From Bathynomus jamesi (Eukaryota; Arthropoda; Malacostraca; Isopoda; Cirolanidae): a DNA stretch of 64,000 nt. The notes under the pieces are model-generated. The model saw only the letters and a list, made by a program, of their open reading frames with translations. It was not told where the DNA came from and did not search any database. The DNA lies in contig JAJOZX010006159.1 of assembly GCA_023014485.1 (NCBI GenBank), forward strand, positions 228,297-292,296, written 5' to 3'. The position numbers were made by a program, and so were the translations under genes. Shown piece by piece: positions 42,069-54,094 of the stretch; within the stretch, counting starts at the first letter, position 1; the number at the start of each line of letters is the position of its first letter.

Positions 42069-42463
42069 CTAGAAAATGCCTTCAAGAACTTAAATTTGAA
42101 GTTTTCAACCATCCAGCCTAGTACAGACCTGGCACCTTCAGATTTTTACCTGTTTGGACCACTAAAAGATGCTTTGAGAGGTCAGCGATTCCAAGGTGAT
42201 GATGACCTGAAGGAGGTGATGCATGACTGGCTACTCACATAGCCAAAAACATTGTTTTGTGATGGCATTAGGAAGCTTGTAGATCGCTGGACTAAGTGTA
42301 TTGAGAAACAGGGAGACTATGTTGAGAAGTGGTGTTTATAATCTATCAGATGTGAAAATAAAAAGTGCGGATACTTATTGAATTACCCTCAAACTTTTTT
42401 TCATTGTTTTCAGGTCCTGAATCCATCCTGAAAGGGTGTCCCACATGTTATGAAACACCCTGT

Positions 42464-44687
42464 ATGTAAGTTTCATTATTATATATTCTTCAGTGGCCTA
42501 TATTTACACATCTACTTCTTATGTAGGTATACATTTTTATTGTTAACTGAACAAATGAATAGCTATATATTTGAATGAGAGTTGTTTCTGGGTGAAATTG
42601 TGAATTTTTCAGTAAAATTAGCAATATTCAAATGTAAAAACACCACCTTTATATGCTAAAACAGTTTTTCTCACTTTCCACGATGATGGAGAGAGTTGAA
42701 GTTCAATTTCACTCAAAGAAAAAATCATTTTTCATTTATATCAAGAGAGGGAAGGTCCCCCCAAAATGAGTGTTATCCAACTTTTTAATCATTGACTTAG
42801 TGTTATTTGTGCTTATAATGATTTATTCTTTAAAACAGTATCTAAAAGAATTTCCCATTCTTTCTTTTTTCTGAATGAGGGATTGAGATACAACAATTTG
42901 AAATTTAGTAGTAGCTATGTGGAACACCCCAAAGTAGGGAAAAGGGGGGGGGGGGGGGTAATTTTTTAACCATTACTTTGATTGAACTATAATTTTGTAT
43001 TTTCAGTTTGTTGGTTTAGACAATACCATATACCAAATTATAAGAAAATTGAAGATGGTGTGGTGTTGAATTTAATTTTTTTACATGATTTTTCTTGGAA
43101 TGGCCCCGAGGTTATAAGTTGCATTTGAAGCCTAGGTAGGGAGTTATTACAAAATTAAAAAGCTCATACTTACTGGTGGTGGCATCACTGTAGACTGAAG
43201 GAATTAAGAATGCAGCATAAGAAAAACATTATTTAGCTTTTTTCATTATTGGCAAATTAGGCATTGGCCTAAATGGTAACTAATATTACATATAAATAAT
43301 CAACCTGCAAGACCCATTTCAATATCTCAGTCCTATGCATAGTACTATAGCCTAGAATATAATACTGGTTCAGTTTATATCTATCAGAGAATCAAAATAC
43401 CAAACGACAATTAACTGGTAATCTGCCACTACTACAAGCCTTAATTTCTATTGCTTAATTTATAACTAAGTTTCTTTAGCCAACAGCTGGCTTTTATTAT
43501 AGGTTTCATCAAGGACTATCATCTTTTTCCTTAATGTCAAACTCAAAATTGAGAAATTTTGCTGACATTTCCCCATTGCAAGTTAATGGAGTTTCTATGA
43601 ATCTGAGCTGCAAGACGAGATTCAATGCAGCTAACCAGATAGTTGGTACCTAATACCAACACTGATCCAAAAGATGCCTACTGTACAAGAAGTTGAGTGC
43701 AAATTAGGCTAGGTTAGCCTCAACTCACCTAAATCATGCAAATGTAGCCAGAAAAAAAGGCTCAAGACTACTGAGTCAGTCTATACAGGCATCTTTATAG
43801 CTACAGCTCCCAAGCCAGTGTGAACATGTTCCATAAACTACAGCAGACCTCAATCACCACCAAACTACAAAATTTATTTAAGTTTCTGTAGAATTAGATG
43901 CAGGTTCTGTGCCTGAGTGCCTGCATGACAGTGTAGTCAAAATACCCCTTATCCATCCACTTACAACAAAAAAAAATTCTAAGTACATGGTAAATGTAAA
44001 AGTTTTACAATTCAGATTCAACTACGCAAGGGTTCAGCAAATTAAAACTAAATACAACTTTTACTCAAGACTAACATATCACCTAATTACCAGTAGGCCT
44101 AGACCTACAGACCCTCTTCATACTTTTGGTATGAGTAGGACCCTGTTACTTTTTAGGTAACTGGGTAATAAACAACTTGTAGCTTTAGAAAAAGTTTTTT
44201 TCTTTTAACTTAGATACTTTTTTACTGTATAGGCTAAGGCCCTATGTAAATTCAAAATAGTCAGCTTTAAATATTGTTTAAAATAAAAACTGTCAGAATG
44301 ACATCAATGTCCCCTCCTATATTTGTGACCTTGGTGCAAGAACCCAATTTTTGTTTATGACATCTTAAGATCACCCACATGTGTGAAGTTTCATCATTTT
44401 AGGGACAGCATTTCAAAGGTTATGGCATGGACCTCCATTTGACTTTTGACCTCTGCTTGTGACCTTGACCTTTGATGAAAGGACCCAAATCTTGCTCAAA
44501 ACACATTGTGTGACGCTCCATATGTATGTGGTTTCATCAACTTGTGTCAAATAGTTCAAAAGTTAGAGCCTAGATATGAAAATGTGACAAATGAATGAAT
44601 GAATAATTCTTTATTGATAAAATAAATACACTTTACCATCTTTGTTCTTACAATAATTTTAACATATGCAATTGTGAAATTGGACTA
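42464..44687. other. No gene seen; noncoding repeats
   Basis: AT-rich. A G-run of about 16 bases lies near 42943-42958. At 44300-44580 the words gaccttggtgcaag, gaccttgacctttgatgaaagg and ggtttcatcaacttgtgtcaaatag form a dispersed noncoding repeat type seen in many invertebrates, ending in a gaatgaatgaataattctttattg tail. No convincing open frame. Confidence 0.5.
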
Positions 44688-44879
44688 CACTCAAACTCCA
44701 TTAATTCAACACTTTTGAGGCTCTACCCCTGTCGAATAGTCCAGAAGGTACAAATTAACTGGACAGTATGAAATTAGTTGGATATTTCAAACTTTTTTAT
44801 TTGTATACTTTGTATACTTTTTGTATTTGTATACAAAATTTGTTGGGTATTTTAACATTTTATATGAATGTGTAGTATA

Positions 44880-45450
44880 CACTGGGCCCTTGTTGTTCGT
44901 GATTAATTGGGACTGAGAAATATGTCACAAATTACAAAATCATGAATAACAAGATCATTTTCAATGTAAAATGGCTAATTGGTTCCAAAAGCTCAAGGAT
45001 GGCAGTGTAAAATATCCTTAAAATGACAAAAAAGTTTTATTTTAATAAAATGATTCACATCAAACACTAATAAAAACCAATACTGTTACCGTACTGTAAT
45101 ATTACAAAAACAATAATATTTTACATAAATAAAACATTTTACTGTATGTAATATAAAGCATTATTATTACACAAACAATTATGTAAAGCAATAATATTTT
45201 ATAAACAACTAAATAACCCACTAAATATAGTACACTGGCATTGAAGAGCATGAAATGACACCACCTCACTCAGTGAAAGACAGTGCAACTGAGCCTGCAT
45301 CAACCTGTGTGGGCAGTGTTGCAGACACCATGTGACAAAATCATGAATTTGCAGTCAGTTGTGAATTTACTGAAACATGGTAGTAAAATGGGTCATCACA
45401 AATTTGTGAAATCGCAAACAGAGAGCCTCACAAACAACGAGGGCCCACTG
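44880..45450. mobile_element. MITE, pogo/Tigger-like ends, 571 bp
   Basis: Left CACTGGGCCCTTGTTGTTCG; right (inward) CAGTGGGCCCTCGTTGTTTG; TA on both sides (44878-44879 and 45451-45452). Noncoding. Confidence 0.85.
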
Positions 45451-45692
45451 TATTTCTTAAATCTACTGTCCAGTAACTAAACTGCAGACCTGCCAACCCT
45501 ATTTTAGGAAAAATCTGGAATAAGGCTTAAAAAAAAAAAAAAAACTTCTAATAATAATCCTTTTGCTGGTGCTAATTGCAACAGAATCCAGTACTTTATT
45601 TCCATTGTTTTTCTTTGTTGTTGCATACTTCTGAGCAATTGTCAAATCAGGAAACATTTTCCAAATTAACTCTCCAGCATGATCAGCAGTGG

Positions 45693-45962
45693 CTAATGGA
45701 AGGTTGCGTCTATCAAAAACTGGTTGAAGAGCAATTCAGCATTGGTAACATCTTGCCTAAGTTGTTGATCTTTGGATTTTACTGCCTTTGCAAAAAAGTT
45801 AAATTTCAGGATTCCTGACTGTTCTGCTATTGATGCATTGTTTTTATGTTGTGGACAACCTACATGATTAACAATGTCATTTCTTCCACCGGCCAAAACA
45901 CTTAAATCACAGTGGCAATTGAAGCACCATGCAAACGTGGTTCCAATATTGGATTTCTTCAT
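45693..45962 (-). pseudogene. Zinc-finger N-terminus of element I transposase
   Basis: FAWCFNCHCDLSVLAGGRNDI followed by NHVGCPQHKNNAS: Cys and His residues spaced as in the BED/CCHC-like finger that opens many hAT-type transposases (pattern C-x-C-x-F-S...GG-x-D-I...H-x4-H). The segment ends at a stop; no catalytic part is left, since element E and deletions occupy the rest. On its own it might still bind DNA (inference). Confidence 0.55.
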
Positions 45963-46464
45963 GAAGGAAACTCCTTTTGATGAGCATCTTTGAATTTCAT
46001 CTCCTGTTTCTGAGTTGTAGCTGGGTCATTCCATGTCAAGTGGACCTGTGGTCCCCACCTCACCATGTCAGATTTTGTTCTAACTTTGCTCACAGATTCC
46101 TTTAAGCAAGTTTTGCAATATTTTAGTTCCATATCTCTTATGGTTCTGTCACTAGGGCTCCAAGAGCATGGGCTACTTTGTCCATCACATCAAGCGCCAA
46201 ATTATTTGTGCCATTTTTAGCTAGTCAGCATTCCACAGTAACAAATCCTTCTGCTCTGAAAATTTGCTCCTAGGGTCAAAATTTACTGTAGATTTCAAAA
46301 CTCACATTACGAGCTCTAGGAAGTATAGATTTTCCATAAAATATCCCCAAAGTAGGCTTCAAATTACATTTTGATTCCTGGGAAGCCACTTTTAGAAAAT
46401 TATAGCTCTGGATCTACTTGACTCTGTGAGCTTTTGTTAGAAACCAAGAAAGTACTACCCATAA

Positions 46465-49400
46465 TTTAGGGTGCATTAAACGCCCCATGATTTTCAAAAA
46501 GTTGTTGGATTTTAATGTCTATTCCCTCAAATGTTACACTTGTTGGTAGAAGTATGTATGCAAAACTAAATCAAATCGGAGCTGGTCCTGGGTGTCCACC
46601 GGCCACTTTTATATATTTAGTAGTGATGCACTGAATATTCAGCAAATATTCGGTATTACTTATAATACTAATATACAAATATTCGGTATTACTATACTTA
46701 CATTGATTGAAAGTTGAAAATGTATAAAACACAACGCCAATGTCACTACTCCAACTTTGCTCGTTTCCGCAAATTTGGCCTCGCTTTGCGGTCACATTCA
46801 ACCACTTGAAGAAGATTTTGGAAGTGGTCTTCTCCTCTTGCAGCTGAGACAAAATCAGTTGTGAGCTTTACTGCTCTCTCCGCAGGGTCATTCACAACAT
46901 TTAACCCATCCACAATGGACTTGGCTGCCTTGAAGTGGTCATTGTTCTGCCAATTGTCAACATCCTCTGTTAGGAAGGTCATATCCAGGTGAAGAAGGTT
47001 CACTGTAAACCACGAGTCCTCGTTCACAAGATCAGCCAGGGTTGTCGCTTCTGTAATTTTTGGAAATGACGGTTTGCCATATCCAGAACCATAGTGGTGT
47101 TTTGGAGTGCTTGGCATTTCATCTGGTTGTATGGCCAGTAACACATCTGCAAGGGCACGACGCTCCTTTTGAGGTACTGCATTGCTGAACAGTGCCAAAA
47201 CAACCAGTTCTGGGGTTAAATACCACAAATGTCTATCAAAGGCTTTCACAGCGCTGACTGAAATGATTGAGTTGACAGCTTTATAGTTGAGCAGAGTCTT
47301 GTATAAGCACAAATCAAACCATGGGGCATTTGAAGCACTGACATATGAGCCACAAATCACAATAAATATAAACAACAAAAACAACAAACTCCTTCAGTTT
47401 TTCCTGTTGATGTTGTGTTGTTACAGTTCCTCGAGGTAGTACAGAAATTTGCTCTTCAAGTAGGCATATTTTGATGGAATAAAGAATCTTTGACATCCAC
47501 CTTGCTTTATGCATGGCCCCAGGTCTGTGGAGTGTTCCTTGTTTTGTGACATCATCATCGAGGACTACCTGGCAGAGTTGTGCCATTTCCTTGTAGTCTT
47601 CCCTACAGTATGAAGCGCTTGTGCGGATTGTGCTTAAAACCTTGTTTTTGCAGGATAAAAGCAGTTGTTGTGCATCGTCATTGTACATTGAAATGTCAAT
47701 TTTGGTTAAACTTTCATCCTTTGCATGCGATATGCGTTCCCAATTCTTCTGGAATCTTTGGAACAAAGATGCTTCTGGAGACTTTGATGTCTCAATTTTG
47801 AGAGCGTCAAACACATGATCCAGGATTACCTCTCCAACATGATGGCGACATGCACACCACAGAAGAGCACGGTCCAGTTTTGATTGAATGGTAACACAGG
47901 CAGCTGTAACGTGTCCAGTGTTTGATGCTGTTGTGTCAAAACATAAGTTGACAACTGACTGTTTGCACTTCCATGAATGTAGAAACGTGTAAGTGTGCTC
48001 GGCAATGATGTCACCTGATGACATATCACTTCCACGAGGATATCTAGCCACTCCCAGTAGCTTTACATCAGTGGCATTCCCAACCAACACTGGCAATCTT
48101 TCTTCCTTGCCATTCTTGTTTGTGAGCGTATGCATCTGCTTGCCATCCCAGTGAAGTGTTGCAGCTGTTGGGGCGATCCAATTTTCTCGAATATCTTTGG
48201 CGATAGCACTTGTTATTGATTGTTGAGCCTTATCAGCAGTTGAATACGACTTGGCCACACGACGTGGATCACCTCCTGCCTCTTGAATTACAGCTTCGGT
48301 GAGCACAGCCTGTTGAACAGGAGTTATGTTTAGTCGAGTAGCAACAGACACGACTGAAGGCCTTTTCAGAATATCATGAGGAATAAAGGCAGACGTACCT
48401 GCATATGTTGATCTGTGGTGACTACGCTTCCTTTGAAGCTCTGGAATCGCCTCTTCTTCAGTTTCTTCCAAGCTATCTGCAGAGGCACTATCATCAGAGC
48501 ATACAGAACTTTTCATCTCTTGTATACTGGATGATTCATGACGTTCTCGTCTTGAAGCTTCCGCTAAGATGCGTTTTTCTTTTCTACGATCTTTATCAGC
48601 TTTCTTCTTGTCAACACTACCAAATGAGGCTACTCTGTCAGATTTCATTGACTCTAAAAATGCTCTATCTTCCTCATTCTTAATGTTTGTCATTGCATCT
48701 TTTGTCCATACACCAAAGGTCTTATCAAGACATTCATTCATGGATTGCAACTTAGCCAAAGTGTTTGGAGATTCTCTGCGAGAAACAGGTATTTGACGCA
48801 ATTTGTTATTGTCATTAAGAAGGTCAAGTATTAGTTTGCAGCATTGATGGTCTGAAAGCATAGGAATATTTGCTTTAGTGTAGAATGTTTTCAGCTGGAT
48901 AAGGACTATGCTGGCAGATTTCCATTTGAGTGGCTGTGTTTGTTTGCCTTCACATATTTCTTTCTGGATGTGCCACATCACGCATCGAAGAACCTGCCGC
49001 AAGTTGGGAGGCGGACTCCTGTCAATGTACCATCTCCTTCTGTAAGAGCATTGCCAAGACCAAAAATGGCACTTGCTAATCTGGTCTTCTTAGCTTCCAT
49101 TGTTACAGCTTCCATTGTTTCTGAAAGACAATAAAGGATATTATTAGACTATAAGTGAAGTTTCGTTTATGGTACATGTTTTATGTAAATCACCCCTTTA
49201 GGGTGCATCAAACGCCCTTAGGTTCTTGGATTTTAATGTCTATTCTCTCAAATGTTATGTAAATCACCCCTTAGCAACTCTATATTAAAAGAAACAATGT
49301 AAGTAGTCAACTGGTTGGTAAATAAAAAAAAGATATTTTTACATAGCGCGGCCCCCAAAATTGCCGCGAAAATATAAAAGTGACCGGTGGCCACCCAGGA

Positions 49401-49509
49401 CCACCTCCGATTTAATTAATGTTTGGCATACACACTTCTAGCAACAAGTGTAATATTTGAGAGAATAGACATTAAAATCTAAGAACCTAAGGGCGTTTGA
49501 TGCACCCTA
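46465..49509 (-). mobile_element. hAT-like transposon copy D (lineage 1), best preserved
   Basis: About 150-bp TIRs starting TTTAGGGTGCATTAAACGCC (left) and TAGGGTGCATCAAACGCCC (right, inward). Flanks ACCCATAA (46457-46464) and ACCCATAT (49510-49517) form an 8-bp duplication with one change. The intact right TIR of element E shows the pre-insertion sequence with one copy of the site. A 66-bp copy of the terminus is repeated inside the right end near 49197-49262. Confidence 0.9.
46746..49115 (-). pseudogene. hAT-like transposase, lineage 1 (copy D), two frameshifts
   Basis: A ttgtctttcag splice acceptor (49121-49122) precedes ATG 49115. MEAKKTRLASAIFGLG leads to RLPT, where a frameshift near 49010 moves the reading into a 562-codon open stretch (to 47314). 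That stretch holds RQVLRCVMWHI, FYTKANIP, a KKKADKDRRKEKR linker, TLHWDGKQMHTL (first Asp near 48146), LCFDTTASNTG (second Asp near 47936), CACRHHVGEVIL and PGAMHKARWMSKILYSIK. A second frameshift near 47330-47385 leads to DRHLWYLTPELVVLALF and VVNDPAERAVKLTTDF, ending at 46746. Only two frameshifts separate it from a complete gene. It probably encoded the enzyme moving elements with TAGGGTG ends. Confidence 0.8.
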
Positions 49510-51294
49510 ACCCATATGCTACAAAATGTTTCAATCCGGATCTTCCTACCTGTTCTAGTTGCTGAGATATAAGGCATCAAAAATGGCCAAAATTAATTTG
49601 TGACAAAAACGTCTCATCTTTAAAGCTCAAAATGATCATGTGGGACAGCTCACACCATACTCTAACAAAAAACCAATGAAAAGAGCATGTCCTGAAATAC
49701 TAGGGCCTAGTTTTTTATTTCGGTGTCTTGCTTTTTTGTAGGTCTAGTAGAGCTTTAAAATTTTGTTGTGTGATGTTTCTAGCATTATATTTGTTAATTT
49801 ATTTGCACTCCTGCGTTGGTCCATGGTGGCTAAGCCACTGCCAATTTCTCTAATTGATAACTATTAAAGATAAAGATAATTTATTAATACAAAGGAGTCT
49901 GTTTCACTTTTTCAAGAAATTGGCAACCCCATCGCCAAGGGACCATGCCTGATAGCCGTGCAGGTCCAGCCACAGGTCCCACTCACCCACCAACTCATCT
50001 TTCCTTGACTTTCCAACTGGATCCAGAACTGTGTAACTCCTTTTCAAAGCTTTCAAACAAATTTTCTATAGTAGACAAGGTATTCCCTGGCAGCATGTAC
50101 CCTCTTCCCATGGCACTAGGTGTAGGAGCAGGAATAGTTGTCAAGATATGCTGCTCTGGAATCCAACAAGTGTCTTTTCTAGATGGCCACTGAAACTGTC
50201 GTACTGCCCATGAGGGTGTATAAATGTAATTAATGCATCTTTTTCTTCCTCACAGACTTCACAAATGTTTCCAAGCCACCACAAATCATCATAAATGCAT
50301 GCCACATATTAGCCTGGTTGCAGTTTCAACTGTCTTTGATCAATGTCATTGTATATTCCAACATTGGCCACAAAATAACATGTAGATCTTGAAACTTGGC
50401 TAACTTGAATCTGTTTATCATTTACTGGAACAAAATGATGATTTTCTAGAGTTCCAGCTACTGTATACCCATGATTAAATCTTATTTCCTATGCTTCTCT
50501 CTCTGCTTCTATTTCATCAGTTGAAACAAAAAAGAATGTAATTCCATGCACATCTTTTTGGCAAAATTCAAAGAGATCGGTAGGTGTGAGAATCTGACCA
50601 GTTACTGGTCTTTGCAAGCTGGCACGAGCTGCCAATCTTTTCACAGTGCCCCCTACACCATCACATGCTGATTTTCCATGGCTGGTAGCAAAAAAGTTCC
50701 ATTCTGCTGTTATCCCACCAAAATCTTTGCTGTGCCAACAAAAGTTCATGAAATTTTTTAGTTTTTGTACTGGCCTGCAACACCATCACTGAAGTAATGA
50801 ATGTGCTTGATTACTTCAAAATTTTCTTTCAGAAATCCAACCAACTTCTTCAGAAAGACATGTACTGCAACAGTATCATGCTTCAGACAGTCACTGATGA
50901 CACAAAAACATTCACTTCTAATTTCATCTGAAACTTTGTGATACATTACAAAAGGATGCAGTGTTGCTTGGCTGTTGTCCCAGTAGGGTGTGTCAATTTT
51001 TCAACTTTCAAATTCCAAATATGAGGGGTGCTAAAAAGTTGCAGCATGACTTAGGAATTCTAAACATATTTTTGTTAATTTAATATAATTTAGTTTTGCT
51101 TGGTAAGAAGCTACATAAAAATAGTGACTTTTTTGTAGAATTATATAATAATTATTATATTAATAATTATATATGCTGTATATATAATGCACTGCTGTTT
51201 TTGCTTATTTCACAGGTTGAAACATATTCATCAGTGTGCTGAAGATTACTTGTCCATCAGTGCTACCATCCTAACCAGTGGGAATTGACCTACA

Positions 51295-54094
51295 ATGGCT
51301 TCTAAAAGGAGGACAAGACTGGGGACATTCACACATATGAGCAACCTAATTGGAACTGGTAGAGAGTTGTTGCCCTCTGAACTCCCAACTCTGCGAGATG
51401 TTCTGAAATATGGGCTACTGCTAAGAGAGCAAAGTGGTGAGGATGTGAGAAACTACCCAGCAGCCAGTCTTGCAAAGGACATTTACCCTAAAGCAGTGCC
51501 GCCTTAGGGGTGTGCGAACCGTGCGGTCGCACAGGGCCCGCAACTTAGGGGGGCCCGAAAATTTCACAGAAATTTACCATCGACGTCAGAGTGCCAAAAT
51601 TGGTGTAAATTAATGTAATTTATTTTTTTATCCTAATTAAATTGAATTATCCTATTCCTAATTAAATATCCTAAGGCTGGCGCTGGTTGAAACCTCTTAT
51701 GATAGTTTAAATATTTGATAATAATAAAGTAATAATAGTAAAGGCTGTTGGTCTGTTGGTATTCTGTTACATGTGCACTTGTATAGTTAAATTTTACTTG
51801 TTGTACTTGTTAACAATCTACTAAAATAAAATGATTAGCAATGAAAAACAATTTGACTTGTGTCATGGGGGGCCCGTACAGTATACTCTGCACAGGGCCC
51901 GAAATATCCTAAGGCCGGCACTGCCCTAAAGTGCTTGAAAAGTGGGAACGAGCAAACAGTTCTTTTGTAGCCCCCATTGTAAATTCACGAGTCACAATCT
52001 TAAACAAGATCCAAGAGAGCTGGGAGCAGGCCAAAAACATATCTCTTGGGAGAGGAACGCTACATGTCAAAGAGGCTTTCATTGCAAAACTTGACAAGCT
52101 TTTTGACATCCTCAGTTGCAAGTGTAAAATTGTTCTCTGCTCTAAATTTGGCTGCCTTGCAGATGCTGGTTGCAAAAACGAAACTCACATTAACTGTACA
52201 TGCCCTAGGGAGATGAAGATCCCTGTGAAGGAACTTGCTTTCATTAAAGGTCAGAGAGACAAGTCTGGTTCTATTGGACCACATCAGATTGGCTTGCCAG
52301 ATCAACCTGAGCACAACAGACAAGTCAAAAAGCAGAAGCGGCAAGATGACGAAAGAAGAAGGCTTGCTGAATATAAGCAGACAAGTAAGCAGGATGTTTC
52401 AATGCCATCAAATGAAATAATTTTCTCTGATGATGAAAATGAAGAACAAATAGCTGATGCTCAAGATGGAAAGGATGGAAGTTATGAAGTGACATTAGAA
52501 ATACCAAGCACGTCTTCAACTTCCAATAAAAAGCCAGAGTACAACACATTAGAAATACCTAATGTTGCTATGCATAGCATCAGATATGGTGTTGGCCTGC
52601 ATGCCACAGCTGCCTTTATAGATGCTGGCTTGATCACTGAAGAAGACAAGAGACTTGTAGTTGATCACAATAAAGTCAAGAGGGCCCAAGAAAAAGTTAT
52701 GAGATCCCTGGATCAGGAATTTGATGATCTTTGTAAGAAGGGTGAAATTGACTGCATCTTCTTTGACGGCCATCAAGATACAACTAAAGTTATGCTGAAA
52801 GCAGACAATTCAGATCATCAGTTCCCCAGCATCATCAAAGAAGAGCATTATTCTGTGTGCAGTGAGCCAGGTGGAGGATATCTCTACCACTTCACTCCTG
52901 AGAAAGGCTCAACAAGAAAAAACCTGCTGAAGTTATTGCTGATAATCTTGTAGATTTCATGAAGAAGAAGGGCATTGATAAAAGCCTGCAGGCCATTGGA
53001 GGTGATTCTACAAATGTTAACACTGGCTAGGAGGGTGGTTCCATGCATTGGGTAGAGGTCAAGCTTTGCCGTAAGCTGATCTGGTTGGTTTGTGCCCTCC
53101 ACACTAACGAGTTACCCCTGCGACACTTGATCACAGCACTGGATGGGAAGACCTTGTCTAACAACAAGTGGAGAGGTAACATTGGCAAGATGCTAGACAC
53201 TGCAACCGAACTTGAAATTGATCCTTCATTCACCAAACTCTCAATTGGAGAGCCTCTTACTTCACTGAGTGACAATGTCGTAAAGGATCTCTCTACTGAT
53301 CAAGCGTACAGGTATAGGATCACACAGGCCATAAGGACGAGAACTTCCCACAGATCTGGCCCTTCTTGAAATTGGTCCAGTGAGCCATTCAAGGTGGTTG
53401 ACAACAGCAAACAGGCTTTGTCACATATGGGTTTCAAAACATGGCCTTAAAGGCAAAACCCTCAACAACTTAAGACTGATAGTGGAATACATTGTTGGTG
53501 TGTACTACCCCTGTTGGTTCAATATCAAAGTAAAACACACTTGGGTGGAAGGCCCACGCCACATCTTGTTTCAGCTGCGGCTAGTTAGGCTTCAAAAGAA
53601 GGCTGTAGTGGATGCTGTTTTGCCAACCATCAAGCGCTCAGCATGGTATGCATTCAGCGAAATGATAATCCACACTCTCTTGTGCTCAGATGACAGTGAG
53701 GAGAGGAGAGCTGGTGTCCAAAAGATTGTTGACATGAGGGGTGGAGATGATGACACACTTGGAGATCTTTCTGTATGTCCCAGGAAGACACCTTCCATCA
53801 ACCCCAGTGCTTCTTCCGTGTTGGAGCTGACAGACTGGTCTGACGGGGTATTTGAACCTCCTTTGACATGTAAACTGACTACAGCGGAAGTAAAGAAGTT
53901 CTTTGACAAGCCTATGCAAGTTCCACAGTGGCCCTGTCATGCTCAGTCAATAGAGGTGTGTGAAACAAGTCACAGAGGCAGCAGGCAGGGTGTATACACA
54001 TGAGAAACGTGAGGGCTATATCAGAGGCCAAGAAGCAAGTCGGCGGCTGATGTCCAAGAACGAATCAAAGCAAGACTTGATGAAACTTGTTTAA
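51295..54094 (+). pseudogene. hAT-like transposase, lineage 2 (copy F)
   Basis: A tatttcacag splice acceptor (51214-51215) lies 80 bases before ATG 51295. MASKRRTRLGTF, LPSELPTLRDVLKYGLLLREQ. The MITE at 51494-51923 splits the IYPK/VLEKW segment. The long open part (to 52953) has CKNETHINCTCPREMKIPV, FIKGQRDKSG, a basic linker, and IFFDGHQDTTK (Asp codon 52765). After a shift near 52940 comes IGGDSTNVNTG (Asp codon 53004) and an in-frame TAG near 53027; then VCALHTNELPLRHL (CxxH), a shift near 53365, HSRWLTTANRL, SAWYAFSEMIIHTLL, and PCHAQSIE near 53950. A frameshift within the ER-x-VK-x-VTEA block precedes the tail KNESKQDLMK ending at 54094. Confidence 0.75.
51494..51923. mobile_element. 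hAT-type MITE, 430 bp
   Basis: Ends CAGTGCCGCCTTAGG and (inward) CAGTGCCGGCCTTAGG. The exact 8-bp duplication CCCTAAAG is at 51486-51493 and 51924-51931. A subterminal motif around cagggcccg occurs near both ends. Noncoding. Its removal restores the reading frame of the copy F transposase. Confidence 0.93.

Larger units (their letters stand above)
40423..42341 (+). pseudogene. mariner transposase (DD34D type), broken
   Basis: ATG 40423. The HTH region has QRSVYKWIQMFKEGQTCVTDAQRSGQPS. Two in-frame stops (TGA 40723, TAA near 40738) follow, in the same frame as the catalytic part: FLERIITGDETWIHHYEPESK (first Asp), QPSVGKVMLTLFWD and LLHDNAHPHTA (second Asp). The hAT insert splits the gene at 41235/42069. 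After it come LQELKFEVFNHPA, a frameshift, then LAPSDFYLFGPLKDALRG (third Asp near 42135) and a final in-frame stop before the ending WCL at 42341. These are the hallmark motifs of mariner DD34D enzymes. Confidence 0.88.
40254..42390 (+). mobile_element. mariner element, interrupted by hAT
   Basis: Left GAGGGTACTTCAATAAGTATCC; right (inward) GAGGGTAATTCAATAAGTATCC. The expected TA lies at or next to the left boundary; the right side appears mutated. It is inserted in the right TIR of element K and itself contains a BED-finger hAT at 41236-42068. Confidence 0.85.
38226..42462 (-). mobile_element. Mariner-class element K with two insertions
   Basis: Long TIRs. The right end, read inward, starts CAGGGTGTTTCATAAC and continues catgtgggacaccctttcag. 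The left end starts only at catgtgggacacactttcag, so the outermost bases were lost at the (TA)n junction. Both arms continue through ttcaggacctgaaaacaatg to about 200 bp (cattttgtgttccagcaa). TA follows the right end. A MITE (38274-38839) sits in the left TIR and a mariner (40254-42390) in the right TIR. Confidence 0.8.
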
